Origin: Caldilineae bacterium
GTDB taxonomy: Bacteria; Chloroflexota; Anaerolineae; J102
NCBI GenBank assembly: GCA_003694905.1
Contig: RFJM01000340.1
Span: forward strand, 1-13,154
DNA length: 13,154 nucleotides
Direction: 5' to 3'
The notes beneath the pieces are model-generated. The model made no database searches, was not told the origin of the DNA, and saw only the letters and a list, made by a program, of their open reading frames with translations. Numbering within the stretch: the first letter of the stretch is position 1; each line of letters begins with the position of its first letter. Both the position numbers and the translations under genes were made by a program. This document shows, in pieces, positions 1 through 6,111 of this stretch.

Positions 1-486
1 GAGAATCGAGGCAGGTACCTGCAGCCACACCTCGCCAAGTGCCATGACGGCCGCCACATCGGTGGAACCCAGGCCGATGGCGAAGGCTCCCAATGCCCCC
101 AGCGTACAGGTATGAGAATCCGCACCGACAATCAGTTCGCCCGGAGCCACCAGGCCTTGTTCGGGCAGCAACACGTGGGCGATGCCGCCACGGCCTATTT
201 CGAAGAAGCGCGTACCGTGTTGGTGTGCGAAAGAACGTAACGACTCAATCGCGGATGCAGCTTCCGCGGACGCGGTCGGTGCCAGATGGTCGGGCACGAA
301 TACCACCCGTCGGGGGTCGAAGAGCCGGCCCACGCCGGCCTCGCGCAGCCGGGCCAGGGCCAGGGGACCGGTGATGTCGTGCGCCATCACCAGATCCACC
401 CGGGCCATGATAAACTGGCCCGGCTCGACCGAGTCTAAGCCGGCGTGGGCCGCCAGGATCTTTTCGCTGAGGGTGTGACCCGGCAC
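1..486 (-). CDS. leuC: Aconitase-superfamily dehydratase large subunit, LeuC/HacA/DmdA type (N-terminal part, cut by window edge)
   Basis: The 162 visible residues are the N-terminal part of a hydro-lyase large subunit of the 3-isopropylmalate dehydratase group. Landmarks are an EKILA..AG start, VDLVMAHDITGP, a DH..P motif, FFEIGRGGIAH, LLPEQGLV.PG, the superfamily hallmark GADSHTCT, and GSTD. The spacing resembles the short (about 420 residue) HacA/LeuC2/DmdA type rather than the 470-residue E. coli LeuC. The Fe-S cysteines lie beyond the window. I chose a GTG start at 486-484 because no ATG precedes the conserved HAG region; it lies one base after the stop of the binding-protein gene, with AAAAGG upstream. 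The family includes isopropylmalate, homoaconitate, (R)-2-methylmalate, 2,3-dimethylmalate and maleate hydro-lyases. With a transporter and CoA-ligase subunits upstream, a catabolic hydratase is as likely as leucine biosynthesis. A small LeuD-like subunit would be needed and is not in view. Confidence 0.88.
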   Translation of the reverse strand, partial: MPGHTLSEKILAAHAGLDSVEPGQFIMARVDLVMAHDITGPLALARLREAGVGRLFDPRRVVFVPDHLAPTASAEAASAIESLRSFAHQHGTRFFEIGRGGIAHVLLPEQGLVAPGELIVGADSHTCTLGALGAFAIGLGSTDVAAVMALGEVWLQVPASIL

Positions 487-487
487 C

Positions 488-1540
488 CTACTGCGCCTTT
501 TCGGCAAAGGAATTGTCGTAGAGGGCGTCGATGTCTACCTGATCGTCCGGGCCGAGGGTGCCGAAGGTACGGTGCAGGTCCACGAGCCGCTCCAGGCCCG
601 CGGGATCGATGATGCCGCCGTTGCGGTTGAAGGCGGGCAGGTTGGCTTTCAGCGCCTCGGTGTACGTCTCGACATCCTCCCCGGTCACCTCTTTGGGAAG
701 GATGTTAACGATCTCCTCGGCCGTATGGCTGGTGATAAACGTTTGAGCCTTGACGATGGCATTGACCATCTTCTGGACGACTTCAGGCTTGTCCGCGATG
801 ACATCGCTCCGGGTCAGCATGCCGGTGAACGGGTAGCCGCCGCCCATGGCCTTGGTGGCTTCTTCCAGCTTGCACAGGTCCAGCAAGGCGAAGGCCTTGC
901 CGGCTTTGATCACCTGGGTGGTGTAGGGCGCCGCGCCCCAGGCCGCGGCCACCTCTTGGGCCTCGATGGCGGCCGGCATGGTGGACGCGCCCACATCCAC
1001 GATTTCGATGTCGTCCGGCGAGAGGCCCGCCTTGATCGCGGTGTAGACGGCCAGGATGTGGGTGGCCGAGCCCTTACGGGTGATGCCCACCTTGCGCCCT
1101 TTCAGATCCGCCACAGACTTGACCTCATCCGCCAGGTCCTGGCGGGCCACCAGGGTGACGCAGGGGGTGTCCATGAAGTTCACCACCATACGCAGGTCTT
1201 TGCCCTTGATCTGGGCCTTGAGGGCGTGGTCGATGGCGTTGCCGGAGAACTCGGCCGAGCCGCCGATGAGGGCATTGGCCGAATCGCTGCCGCCGCGGAA
1301 GAACTGGAGATCCACGTCCAGCCCCTCTTCTTCGTAGTAGCCCAGCGCGTAGGCCACATCAAAGGGGAGATAGACGATGGCATGCTGGGCGCCAACGGCC
1401 ACCGTCACTTTCTCCGGCTTGGCACTCTCGGCTGCCGGTGCAGCCCCTCCCTGCACGGGCGGTGGCGGAACCTGGCAGGCTGCCAATAACAGTACCAGTA
1501 CCAGGCCGAGCAACAGGATCCATCGCTGCTTGCTTCTCAT
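488..1540 (-). CDS. ABC transporter substrate-binding lipoprotein, SsuA/TauA/THI5 (NMT1) family
   Basis: A 350-residue extracytoplasmic solute-binding protein. Residues 1-22 form a lipoprotein signal: basic N-terminus, a leucine-rich core, and lipobox L19-A-A-C22, followed by a Pro/Ala-rich linker. The mature part has the NMT1/SsuA layout: an early beta strand (VTVAVG), LPFDVAYALGYYEEEGLDVDL, GG....NALIGGSAEF, a DLKGRKVGITRKGS segment and a later ALL...L region. Family members bind sulfonates, taurine, nitrate/cyanate, thiamine pyrimidine precursors or aromatic and short carboxylic acids, so the ligand cannot be read from sequence. The start is firm: ATG at 1540 follows a perfect AGGAGG. Its permease and ATPase lie upstream in the same operon and a LeuC-type dehydratase follows after one base. 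An organic-acid ligand is inferred from context only. Confidence 0.9.
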   Translation of the reverse strand: MRSKQRWILLLGLVLVLLLAACQVPPPPVQGGAAPAAESAKPEKVTVAVGAQHAIVYLPFDVAYALGYYEEEGLDVDLQFFRGGSDSANALIGGSAEFSGNAIDHALKAQIKGKDLRMVVNFMDTPCVTLVARQDLADEVKSVADLKGRKVGITRKGSATHILAVYTAIKAGLSPDDIEIVDVGASTMPAAIEAQEVAAAWGAAPYTTQVIKAGKAFALLDLCKLEEATKAMGGGYPFTGMLTRSDVIADKPEVVQKMVNAIVKAQTFITSHTAEEIVNILPKEVTGEDVETYTEALKANLPAFNRNGGIIDPAGLERLVDLHRTFGTLGPDDQVDIDALYDNSFAEKAQ

Positions 1541-1546
1541 AGCTTA

Positions 1547-1552
1547 CCTCCT
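1547..1552 (-). promoter_or_regulatory. Strong ribosome binding site of the binding-protein gene
   Basis: A perfect AGGAGG reads on the minus strand six bases before the ATG at 1540. It is the strongest ribosome site in the operon apart from that of the sucD-like gene. This fits the usual need for more binding protein than permease, and it fixes the start codon. Confidence 0.8.
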
Positions 1553-1608
1553 GGAAGCAAAGATGTGTGGAAGGAAGAGATTGAAAACGTGTTGGGAACC
1601 GGATATGC

Positions 1609-1630
1609 AAACTGGACAGGCTTCCAGTTT
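1609..1630 (-). other. Intercistronic stem-loop between permease and binding-protein genes
   Basis: A perfect 8-bp inverted repeat (AAACTGGA / TCCAGTTT) with a 6-base loop lies in the 239-bp gap between the permease stop and the binding-protein ATG. No real T-run follows on the transcript strand, so it does not look like a full Rho-independent terminator. A hairpin at this place often protects the downstream part of an operon mRNA or limits read-through, which would raise binding-protein level relative to the membrane parts. That role is inference. The rest of the gap (1541-1779) holds no gene I can support. Confidence 0.5.
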
Positions 1631-1779
1631 CCAACCTATGCCGGGGTTGCGCTGAGAGATCAGGTGAAACAGCTCGAGCGTTTTTGTGGTCTCCGGTCTT
1701 CTGTGGGGCGGGGAAGGTTGCCGACCGTAGGACGCCCGCACATGGCCGGGTAGCCTCTCACCCTCGGCAATGCTGTCTC

Positions 1780-2559
1780 CTACCGGCCATGCTGGGGTTT
1801 CCAGGCCGTTAGACGCGCCTCGACACGTCCGATGAGGAAGTCCAATCCACCGGCCATGATGACCATGACGACCAGACCGGCGAACACCCCTCCCGCGTCG
1901 AACATCGACTCGGCAAAGGAGACCAGATAGCCCACGCCTCTGGTCGAGCCCAGATACTCACCGACTACGGCACCGATAAGGGCAAACCCCACGCTGGTGC
2001 GCAGGCTGCTGAAAATCCAGCTTAGAGCGGACGGGATCAGAACATGCCGCGTCAGGTCGTTGGAGCCTGCACCGAGGATACGAGCGTTGGCAATGAGCGC
2101 CGGATCAACCTCTCTGATTCCCGTGTAGGTGGCGAAGAAAACGACAAACACCACCAATGCCAGGCTCATTACCACTTTCGATCCGATACCAAGACCCAAC
2201 CAGAGGATAAACAGGGGAGCCAATACCAGACGCGGAATGGCATTGAACAAGGCCATCACCGGTTCGAAGATGGCACCCAGGTAGGCCGAGCGGGCCATGA
2301 TGAACCCCAGGACCATACCCACCAGGGTACCAATGGTGAAGCCCAGCATCATTTCCCAAAGTGTGATACCGATGTGCTGAAAGATGCTGCCATCACGCGT
2401 CCACTGAGCCAGACGGGTGAGGATCTGGCCGGGGCTGCTGTAGAAGAAGGGGTCCAGGATGCCCGCCCGTACACCGCCCTCCCAAAAGGCGAGAAAGCCT
2501 ACCAGCAGCACGATACGAACGGTCCATACCAACCTGGTGTTCACAGATCTTTGTTCCAT
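1780..2559 (-). CDS. ABC transporter permease, SsuC/TauC (BPD_transp_1) family
   Basis: A 259-residue inner-membrane protein with about six hydrophobic helices, the usual length for SsuC/TauC/ThiX-like permeases. It shows the family features: a first helix near residues 14-33, SPGQIL..L early, then PRLVLAPLFILWLGLG in the core. The cytoplasmic EAA-type coupling loop reads NARILGAGSNDLTRHVLIP, and E..GSTRGVGYL follows near the C-terminus. The ATG at 2559 is preceded by AAGGAG with an 11-base gap. It lies 43 bp after the ATPase gene and 239 bp before the binding-protein gene on the same strand, giving a complete importer. It presumably acts as a homodimer driven by the adjacent ATPase. Substrate is not determinable from the permease. 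Confidence 0.92.
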   Translation of the reverse strand: MEQRSVNTRLVWTVRIVLLVGFLAFWEGGVRAGILDPFFYSSPGQILTRLAQWTRDGSIFQHIGITLWEMMLGFTIGTLVGMVLGFIMARSAYLGAIFEPVMALFNAIPRLVLAPLFILWLGLGIGSKVVMSLALVVFVVFFATYTGIREVDPALIANARILGAGSNDLTRHVLIPSALSWIFSSLRTSVGFALIGAVVGEYLGSTRGVGYLVSFAESMFDAGGVFAGLVVMVIMAGGLDFLIGRVEARLTAWKPQHGR

Positions 2560-2602
2560 GGCTATCGTATCTCCTTCTCGTCGTCAAGTGTGCCGAACAG
2601 TC

Positions 2603-3406
2603 CTAGGAAGTGGAGCGAATACCACTATGGCTGGCCATCACTTCGTCTCGCAGATCGGCCCAGATCTGCTCGTAGAGTTGCATGAAGTGGAGATCGGTGC
2701 GGATATCCAGGACATTGCGCGGGCGAGGTAGATCGATCGCGTAACGAGCCTTGACCCGCCCCGGCGCCGCGGTCATCACTATCACCTCGTCGGAGAGAGC
2801 AATCGCTTCTTCCAGGTCGTGGGTGATGAAGAGCACTGTCTTGCGCAGTTCCTGCCACAAGGCCAGCAACTCGTTCTCCATCAGGTCTCGTGTCTGCACA
2901 TCCAGGGCGCTAAAGGGCTCGTCCATTAGCAATGTTTGGGGGCCATAGACAAGGGTTTGGGCCAGACTTACGCGCTTGCGCATGCCACCGGAGAGCTGAT
3001 AGGGGTAGTGATGTTCAAATCCGCTCAAACCGACGCGACGAATCCACTCCAAAGCTTTGTCTCGCGCTTTCTGCCGCGGTACCTTGCGAAAGATCAACCC
3101 CGCCATGACATTGTCCAGCACGGTTTTCCAGGGGAAGAGGGCATCGCGCTGAAACATGAACCCGACGTTGGTTTGCACACCCGACACCGGCTGCCCGTCC
3201 AACCACACTTCCCCCGATGTGGGAGTGAGCAGCCCGGCGATGATAGAAAGCGTGGTGGACCTTCCACATCCCGACGGACCGACTACAGACACGAAACGCC
3301 CGGCTTCTACTTCGAAGGATACGTCTTGCAAAGCTGTGAATGGTTCCTGGCCTCGCCGTCGGAAGCGCATGGTTATCCGTTCCAGACGGATCTGAACCTG
3401 GCTCAT
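2603..3406 (-). CDS. ABC transporter ATP-binding protein, SsuB/TauB family, with Arg in place of the Walker A Lys
   Basis: A 267-residue nucleotide-binding subunit of the nitrate/sulfonate/taurine importer class. Visible motifs are Walker A GPSGCGRST (residues 43-51), Q-loop Gln86 in FMFQRDALFPW, signature LSGGM (138-142), Walker B LLMDEP with Asp162 and Glu163, the D-loop SALD, and H-loop His196 in ITHD. The odd point is Arg49, codon AGG at 3262-3260, where nearly all ABC ATPases have the phosphate-binding Lys; every other catalytic motif is intact. This could be one A-to-G change (AAG to AGG), a real variant, or a sequencing error. The ATG overlaps the stop of the sucD-like gene as ATGA (3403-3406), so the two are probably translationally coupled. 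It should pair with the permease just downstream. Confidence 0.93.
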   Translation of the reverse strand: MSQVQIRLERITMRFRRRGQEPFTALQDVSFEVEAGRFVSVVGPSGCGRSTTLSIIAGLLTPTSGEVWLDGQPVSGVQTNVGFMFQRDALFPWKTVLDNVMAGLIFRKVPRQKARDKALEWIRRVGLSGFEHHYPYQLSGGMRKRVSLAQTLVYGPQTLLMDEPFSALDVQTRDLMENELLALWQELRKTVLFITHDLEEAIALSDEVIVMTAAPGRVKARYAIDLPRPRNVLDIRTDLHFMQLYEQIWADLRDEVMASHSGIRSTS

Positions 3407-4278
3407 GTCATCAACCTCTGGGCAATCATTGTCGGAATCTGGGTGAGCAAGTCGGCCACTGCCACTCCGGCCTGCCGGAGAGCCTCGACCTTGGCCTCAT
3501 ATGTCTCTCCCCGTCCCATCACAATTGCACCCGCATGGCCCATGGGGCGGTCGGGTGGCGCCAGCCGTCCGGCAATGAAGGCGACAAGGGGTTTGCTGAA
3601 GCCTCCTTCCCGCACAAAGGCGGCCACATCCTCCTCCATGGTCCCGCCCACTTCGCCCAACAGCACAACAGCCTTGGTGTCGGGATCTGTTTCGAAGGAT
3701 GTGAGCACATCGACCAATGTGCTACCCACGACGGGATCGCCCCCGATGCCTACGGCCGTACTCTGGCCGATGCCAGTCTGTTTGAGCAGATGGGCGGTTT
3801 GATAGGTGAGGGTGCCGCTGCGTGAGACAATGCCGACCGGCCCGGGCATACAAGAGTGAGGCGGGATGAAGCCGGCCAGACATTGGCCCGGCGTGATCAA
3901 TCCCGGAGAGTTGGGGCCGATGAGCACCACGTCCCGCTCGCGCAGGCGGCGTTTGACCCATAGCATGTCCTGGATCGGTACGCCGTCCATCAACGCCACT
4001 ATCAGGCGTAGACCCGCCTCGGCCGCTTCCAGAATGGCATCACGCGCTGCCAGACCCGGTACCAGTACGATGCTCGCCTCTGCCTGCCGGACCGCCACCG
4101 CTTCGGCGACCGTATCGAAGACCGGCACCCCTTCCACCGACTCGCCGCCACGGCCCGGTGTGACCCCGGCCACGATCTGCGTACCGTATGCACGCATGAG
4201 CGGCCCGTAGTGTCGCCCGAAACGTCCGGTGATGCCCTGCAGCACAAAACGGGTCCTATGGTCCGCCAGGATACTCAA
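3403..4278 (-). CDS. sucD: Acyl-CoA synthetase (ADP/GDP-forming) alpha subunit, SucD-like
   Basis: 291 residues, the normal length for succinyl-CoA synthetase alpha. The N-terminal CoA-binding Rossmann part shows GITGRFGRHYGPLM..YGT and VAGVTPGRGG, matching the GITG.QG and GGVTPGKGG motifs of SucD. IGPNSPGLITPG and SRSGTLTY follow. The phospho-histidine is His248 in MGHAGAI (His246 in E. coli), and it is intact. The start is TTG at 4278, set by AGGAGG seven bases upstream; it overlaps the stop of the sucC-like gene as TTGA. The reaction is carboxylate + CoA + NTP to acyl-CoA via a phosphohistidine, working as an alpha-beta complex. Related enzymes include malate-CoA ligase (MtkAB) and itaconate or citramalate CoA ligases. 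The operon with an importer and a LeuC-type enzyme argues against the housekeeping TCA enzyme, although the motifs alone do not exclude it. Confidence 0.9.
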   Translation of the reverse strand: MSILADHRTRFVLQGITGRFGRHYGPLMRAYGTQIVAGVTPGRGGESVEGVPVFDTVAEAVAVRQAEASIVLVPGLAARDAILEAAEAGLRLIVALMDGVPIQDMLWVKRRLRERDVVLIGPNSPGLITPGQCLAGFIPPHSCMPGPVGIVSRSGTLTYQTAHLLKQTGIGQSTAVGIGGDPVVGSTLVDVLTSFETDPDTKAVVLLGEVGGTMEEDVAAFVREGGFSKPLVAFIAGRLAPPDRPMGHAGAIVMGRGETYEAKVEALRQAGVAVADLLTQIPTMIAQRLMT

Positions 4279-5447
4279 GTGGGCACCTCCTGCTGTCCGG
4301 CCAACGCCACTACCCGCCGCGCCGCCTCGTCGAAATCATCGGCCAGGTGCAGACGGGCATCGGTACAGTTTTCCAGCACGGCGCGAGCCTCTACATCATG
4401 GTGGCCCTGCAGACGTACGACCACGGGCAAGCGTTTTTCTGGATGGGCGGCCAGCGCCTCCACTACATCGCGAGCCATGATCTCGAGAGGGCCCGCAGAG
4501 TAGCCGCTGACCAGGATCGCATCGAGGTCATTGCGCCGCAGCAAGATCTCCATAGCTGTGCGGGCGCCGCCCGTCATCATTCCCGGCCCCACATCCATGA
4601 AGTTGGCCGGTTGTCCGCCAAAATAGGCTACCTGGTCCATGTTGGCCATTGCCATGCCGGCGCCGGTGCCGATGATACCGATACGGGGGCGCCCCTCGTC
4701 GGCAGGTGCGTCTGGCAGGGACACGTAGTTGATGCGGGCTCGTTCGGCCTCTCGTTCGGCCGGATTCAGTTCCCGCCACTCGCGCAGCCGCGGCTGCCTG
4801 GCGAGGGCGTTGTCGTCTACGATCATCCGGGCGTCCAGCGCCACCAGTTCGCCCTGTTCTGTTATGGCCAGGGGATTGATCTCCAGCAGCCGGGCGTCAT
4901 ACTCGCAGTAGATCCGATAGAGAGTGGCCAACAGCGTGACCATGTCCTCGCGCGCTGCGGGCGGAAACTGTGCGCGGCTCAACAGCCAGCGACTATGATA
5001 GGGGCGGAGACCATCCAGCACGTCGATGGTCATGCGCACCAGACTGCCGGGGTGCTCTCGCGCCAGGGACTCGATTTCAATACCCCCCGCCGAACTCAAC
5101 ATGACAAGGGGCGCGGCCTGGGTAGCGTCGGTGAGGATGGCTACATAGCATTCCTGGGCGATGGAGACGGCGGCTTCAACCAGCAGCTTGCGTACCGGCA
5201 GCCCGGCCACCGATATGCCCAGCAACTCGGCTGCCACCCCGCGCGCCTCCTGGGCCGTGCTGACGCGCCGCACCGCGCCCGCCTTGCCGCGCCCCCCACT
5301 CAATACCTGGGCTTTGATCATCACCTCGCCTCCCAGGTCGAGCCAGGCTCGCTCGGCTCCTTCGGCTGTCTCGACCACGCGCCCTGGTGGTACGGGGATA
5401 TGGTGTGACGAAAGAATCGCCTTGGCCTGATGCTCGTAAAGGCGCAA
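4275..5447 (-). CDS. sucC: Acyl-CoA synthetase (ADP/GDP-forming) beta subunit, SucC-like, with altered substrate loop
   Basis: 390 residues, standard for SucC. The N-terminal ATP-grasp domain begins LYEHQAKAIL...IPVPPG, has the nucleotide-binding SGGRGKAG (about residues 50-57), LLEINPLA for metal/nucleotide binding and DARMIVDDNAL. The C-terminal ligase domain has GTGAGMAMANMD, GG.PANFMDVG with the conserved Asn, and PVVVRLQG. The loop that reads GGIVRCD in E. coli SucC and contacts succinate is here SGYSAGPLEI (314-323), so substrate choice is probably different. The start is TTG at 5447: an in-frame TGA lies two codons upstream, GGAGAG lies seven bases before it, and the next Met comes after essential sequence. 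It is the first gene of the operon. Malate-, citramalate- or itaconate-type CoA ligase activity is possible; I cannot pick one. Confidence 0.9.
   Translation of the reverse strand: MRLYEHQAKAILSSHHIPVPPGRVVETAEGAERAWLDLGGEVMIKAQVLSGGRGKAGAVRRVSTAQEARGVAAELLGISVAGLPVRKLLVEAAVSIAQECYVAILTDATQAAPLVMLSSAGGIEIESLAREHPGSLVRMTIDVLDGLRPYHSRWLLSRAQFPPAAREDMVTLLATLYRIYCEYDARLLEINPLAITEQGELVALDARMIVDDNALARQPRLREWRELNPAEREAERARINYVSLPDAPADEGRPRIGIIGTGAGMAMANMDQVAYFGGQPANFMDVGPGMMTGGARTAMEILLRRNDLDAILVSGYSAGPLEIMARDVVEALAAHPEKRLPVVVRLQGHHDVEARAVLENCTDARLHLADDFDEAARRVVALAGQQEVPT
4286..4291 (-). promoter_or_regulatory. Ribosome binding site that fixes the TTG start of the sucD-like gene
   Basis: A perfect AGGAGG lies on the minus strand inside the 3' end of the sucC-like gene, seven bases before TTG at 4278. 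It supports the non-ATG start and the 4-bp TTGA overlap between the two subunit genes. Confidence 0.75.
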
Positions 5448-5454
5448 TCCTCAG

Positions 5455-5472
5455 CTCTCCGTCTAAGGGAGA
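5455..5472 (-). promoter_or_regulatory. Ribosome binding site of the sucC-like gene, inside a small stem-loop
   Basis: On the minus strand GGAGAG (5460-5455) stands seven bases before the TTG start. Its GGAGA can pair with TCTCC at 5472-5468 across a 7-base loop, giving a 5-bp stem that would partly hide the site. The stem is weak and may be fortuitous. Confidence 0.4.
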
Positions 5473-5568
5473 AGTAGAATGGCGAGAAGCCACACGAGCC
5501 TGGCTGACCTGATGCCTTCCCCGGGCGTCCGCAACACCCGTGGGCAGGCCAGCAAGCAATGGCACAAC

Positions 5569-5605
5569 AGGCAGCCCGTACACGGCCACCAGAGTACGGC
5601 TGCCT
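5569..5605 (-). promoter_or_regulatory. Leader stem-loop 1 of the sucC-led operon
   Basis: A long inverted repeat, AGGCAGCCGTAC on the first transcript arm and GTACGGGCTGCCT on the second, pairs over 12 bp with one bulged base around a 12-base loop. It sits in the predicted 5' untranslated region, about 120 bases before the TTG start. No T-run follows, so it is not a classical terminator. It could be an mRNA-stabilising element, part of a regulatory leader, or a DNA operator. Confidence 0.6.
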
Positions 5606-5606
5606 A

Positions 5607-5638
5607 CCCGGAAGGAACGCCGGAGCAACCTTCTCGGG
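5607..5638 (-). promoter_or_regulatory. Leader stem-loop 2, directly adjacent to stem-loop 1
   Basis: CCCGAGAAGG pairs with CCTTCCGGG: 9 bp, one bulged base, and a 13-base loop. It is separated from the next stem-loop by one base (5606) and would begin about five bases after the predicted transcription start. Two stacked hairpins right at the 5' end suggest a structured leader rather than chance, but no known riboswitch class is recognised. Confidence 0.5.
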
Positions 5639-5650
5639 CAATGTCCGCCA

Positions 5651-5680
5651 AGCTTACCATGCATTAAGAAACCTTGTCAA
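5651..5680 (-). promoter_or_regulatory. Candidate sigma70-type promoter of the sucC-led operon
   Basis: Minus strand: a consensus TTGACA (5680-5675), an 18-base spacer and TAAGCT (5656-5651) preceded by TG plus one base, an extended -10. The -35 is perfect and the -10 is weak (3 of 6). Transcription would start near 5643, giving a leader of about 195 bases that contains the two stem-loops. Rest of 5448-5650: no gene seen. Confidence 0.5.
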
Positions 5681-5695
5681 TTCCAGGGTGTCGTT

Positions 5696-5987
5696 GGGGT
5701 GCGTTTCAAAATAGGGGCAGCCGGTGCGCCAGGCTGGTAAGGGGCCCCCCTGCAAAGGGTGTGCGGGGGGCGCCCCCGCATCTGCGGCGTCGGCCGCCGA
5801 GACAGGCGGCCGAGGTTTCAGCGTCTCGCGCAAAGCTGCATGTGGGACAGGCTTTCCAGCCTGTCCGGATGCCGGCCCACGCAGCACGGCTTGGCAAGTC
5901 GAAGCGGTGGGGGCTGTCCGGCTGGGTGTGGCCGCGACGTTTCCGGAGGCGCCGCCCGCCAGCTGCCCCCCAACTGAAACACACCCC
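5696..5987. mobile_element. MITE-like element, copy 1 (292 bp, terminal inverted repeats)
   Basis: The left end GGGGTGCGTTTCAAAATAGG and the reverse complement of the right end, GGGGTGTGTTTCAGTTGGGG, continue on both sides as GGCAGC. About 21 of the first 26 bases match. The first 220 bases are closely repeated at 11525-11745, with long identical runs such as the stretch around 5851-5880. No coding capacity is credible inside, although one plus-strand frame happens to stay open through the element into the next gene. No clear target-site duplication is seen (left flank ...GTCGTT, right flank TCCTCA...). Non-autonomous, with no transposase in view. Confidence 0.65.
5845..5866. repeat. Perfect hairpin inside element copy 1
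   Basis: GGACAGGCT and AGCCTGTCC form a perfect 9-bp stem with a TTCC tetraloop. It is the most conserved part of the element. In copy 2 (11677-11698) one base differs, giving a single mismatch in the stem. Confidence 0.7.
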
Positions 5988-6111
5988 TCCTCATGAGGCC
6001 ATTTGTGCTGGTCTCGTTTTTCTGTTACCGTTGCACCTTCTCCTATCACCGCACGCGGCTTCCTGTTCTGCTGCAGATAAGCTGCCGCACCCTCAGAGAG
6101 GATACTCACCT

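Noticed and set aside
93..478. Two short overlapping plus-strand open frames
   Set aside because: They are antisense to the LeuC-type gene, Arg/Pro-rich and without motifs.
572..1489. Long plus-strand open frame (305 codons) over the binding-protein gene
   Set aside because: It is the mirror of a well-supported lipoprotein gene; its product is rich in His/Gly/Asp with no domain.
1640..1672. TPP-riboswitch-like fragment on the plus strand (GGGGTTGCGCTGAGAG and a nearby ATCAGGTG)
   Set aside because: Only one part of the THI element matches; the ACCTGAT...GG.TAAT.CC.GCG.AGGGA half is absent and the strand is opposite to the importer genes.
1676..1690. T-run after a CTCGAG palindrome on the plus strand, possible terminator
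   Set aside because: The stem is only a 6-bp self-palindrome with no usable loop, and no plus-strand gene ends there.
4347..5408. Long plus-strand open frame (353 codons) over the sucC-like gene
   Set aside because: Antisense shadow caused by high GC; the minus-strand gene has all ATP-grasp ligase motifs.
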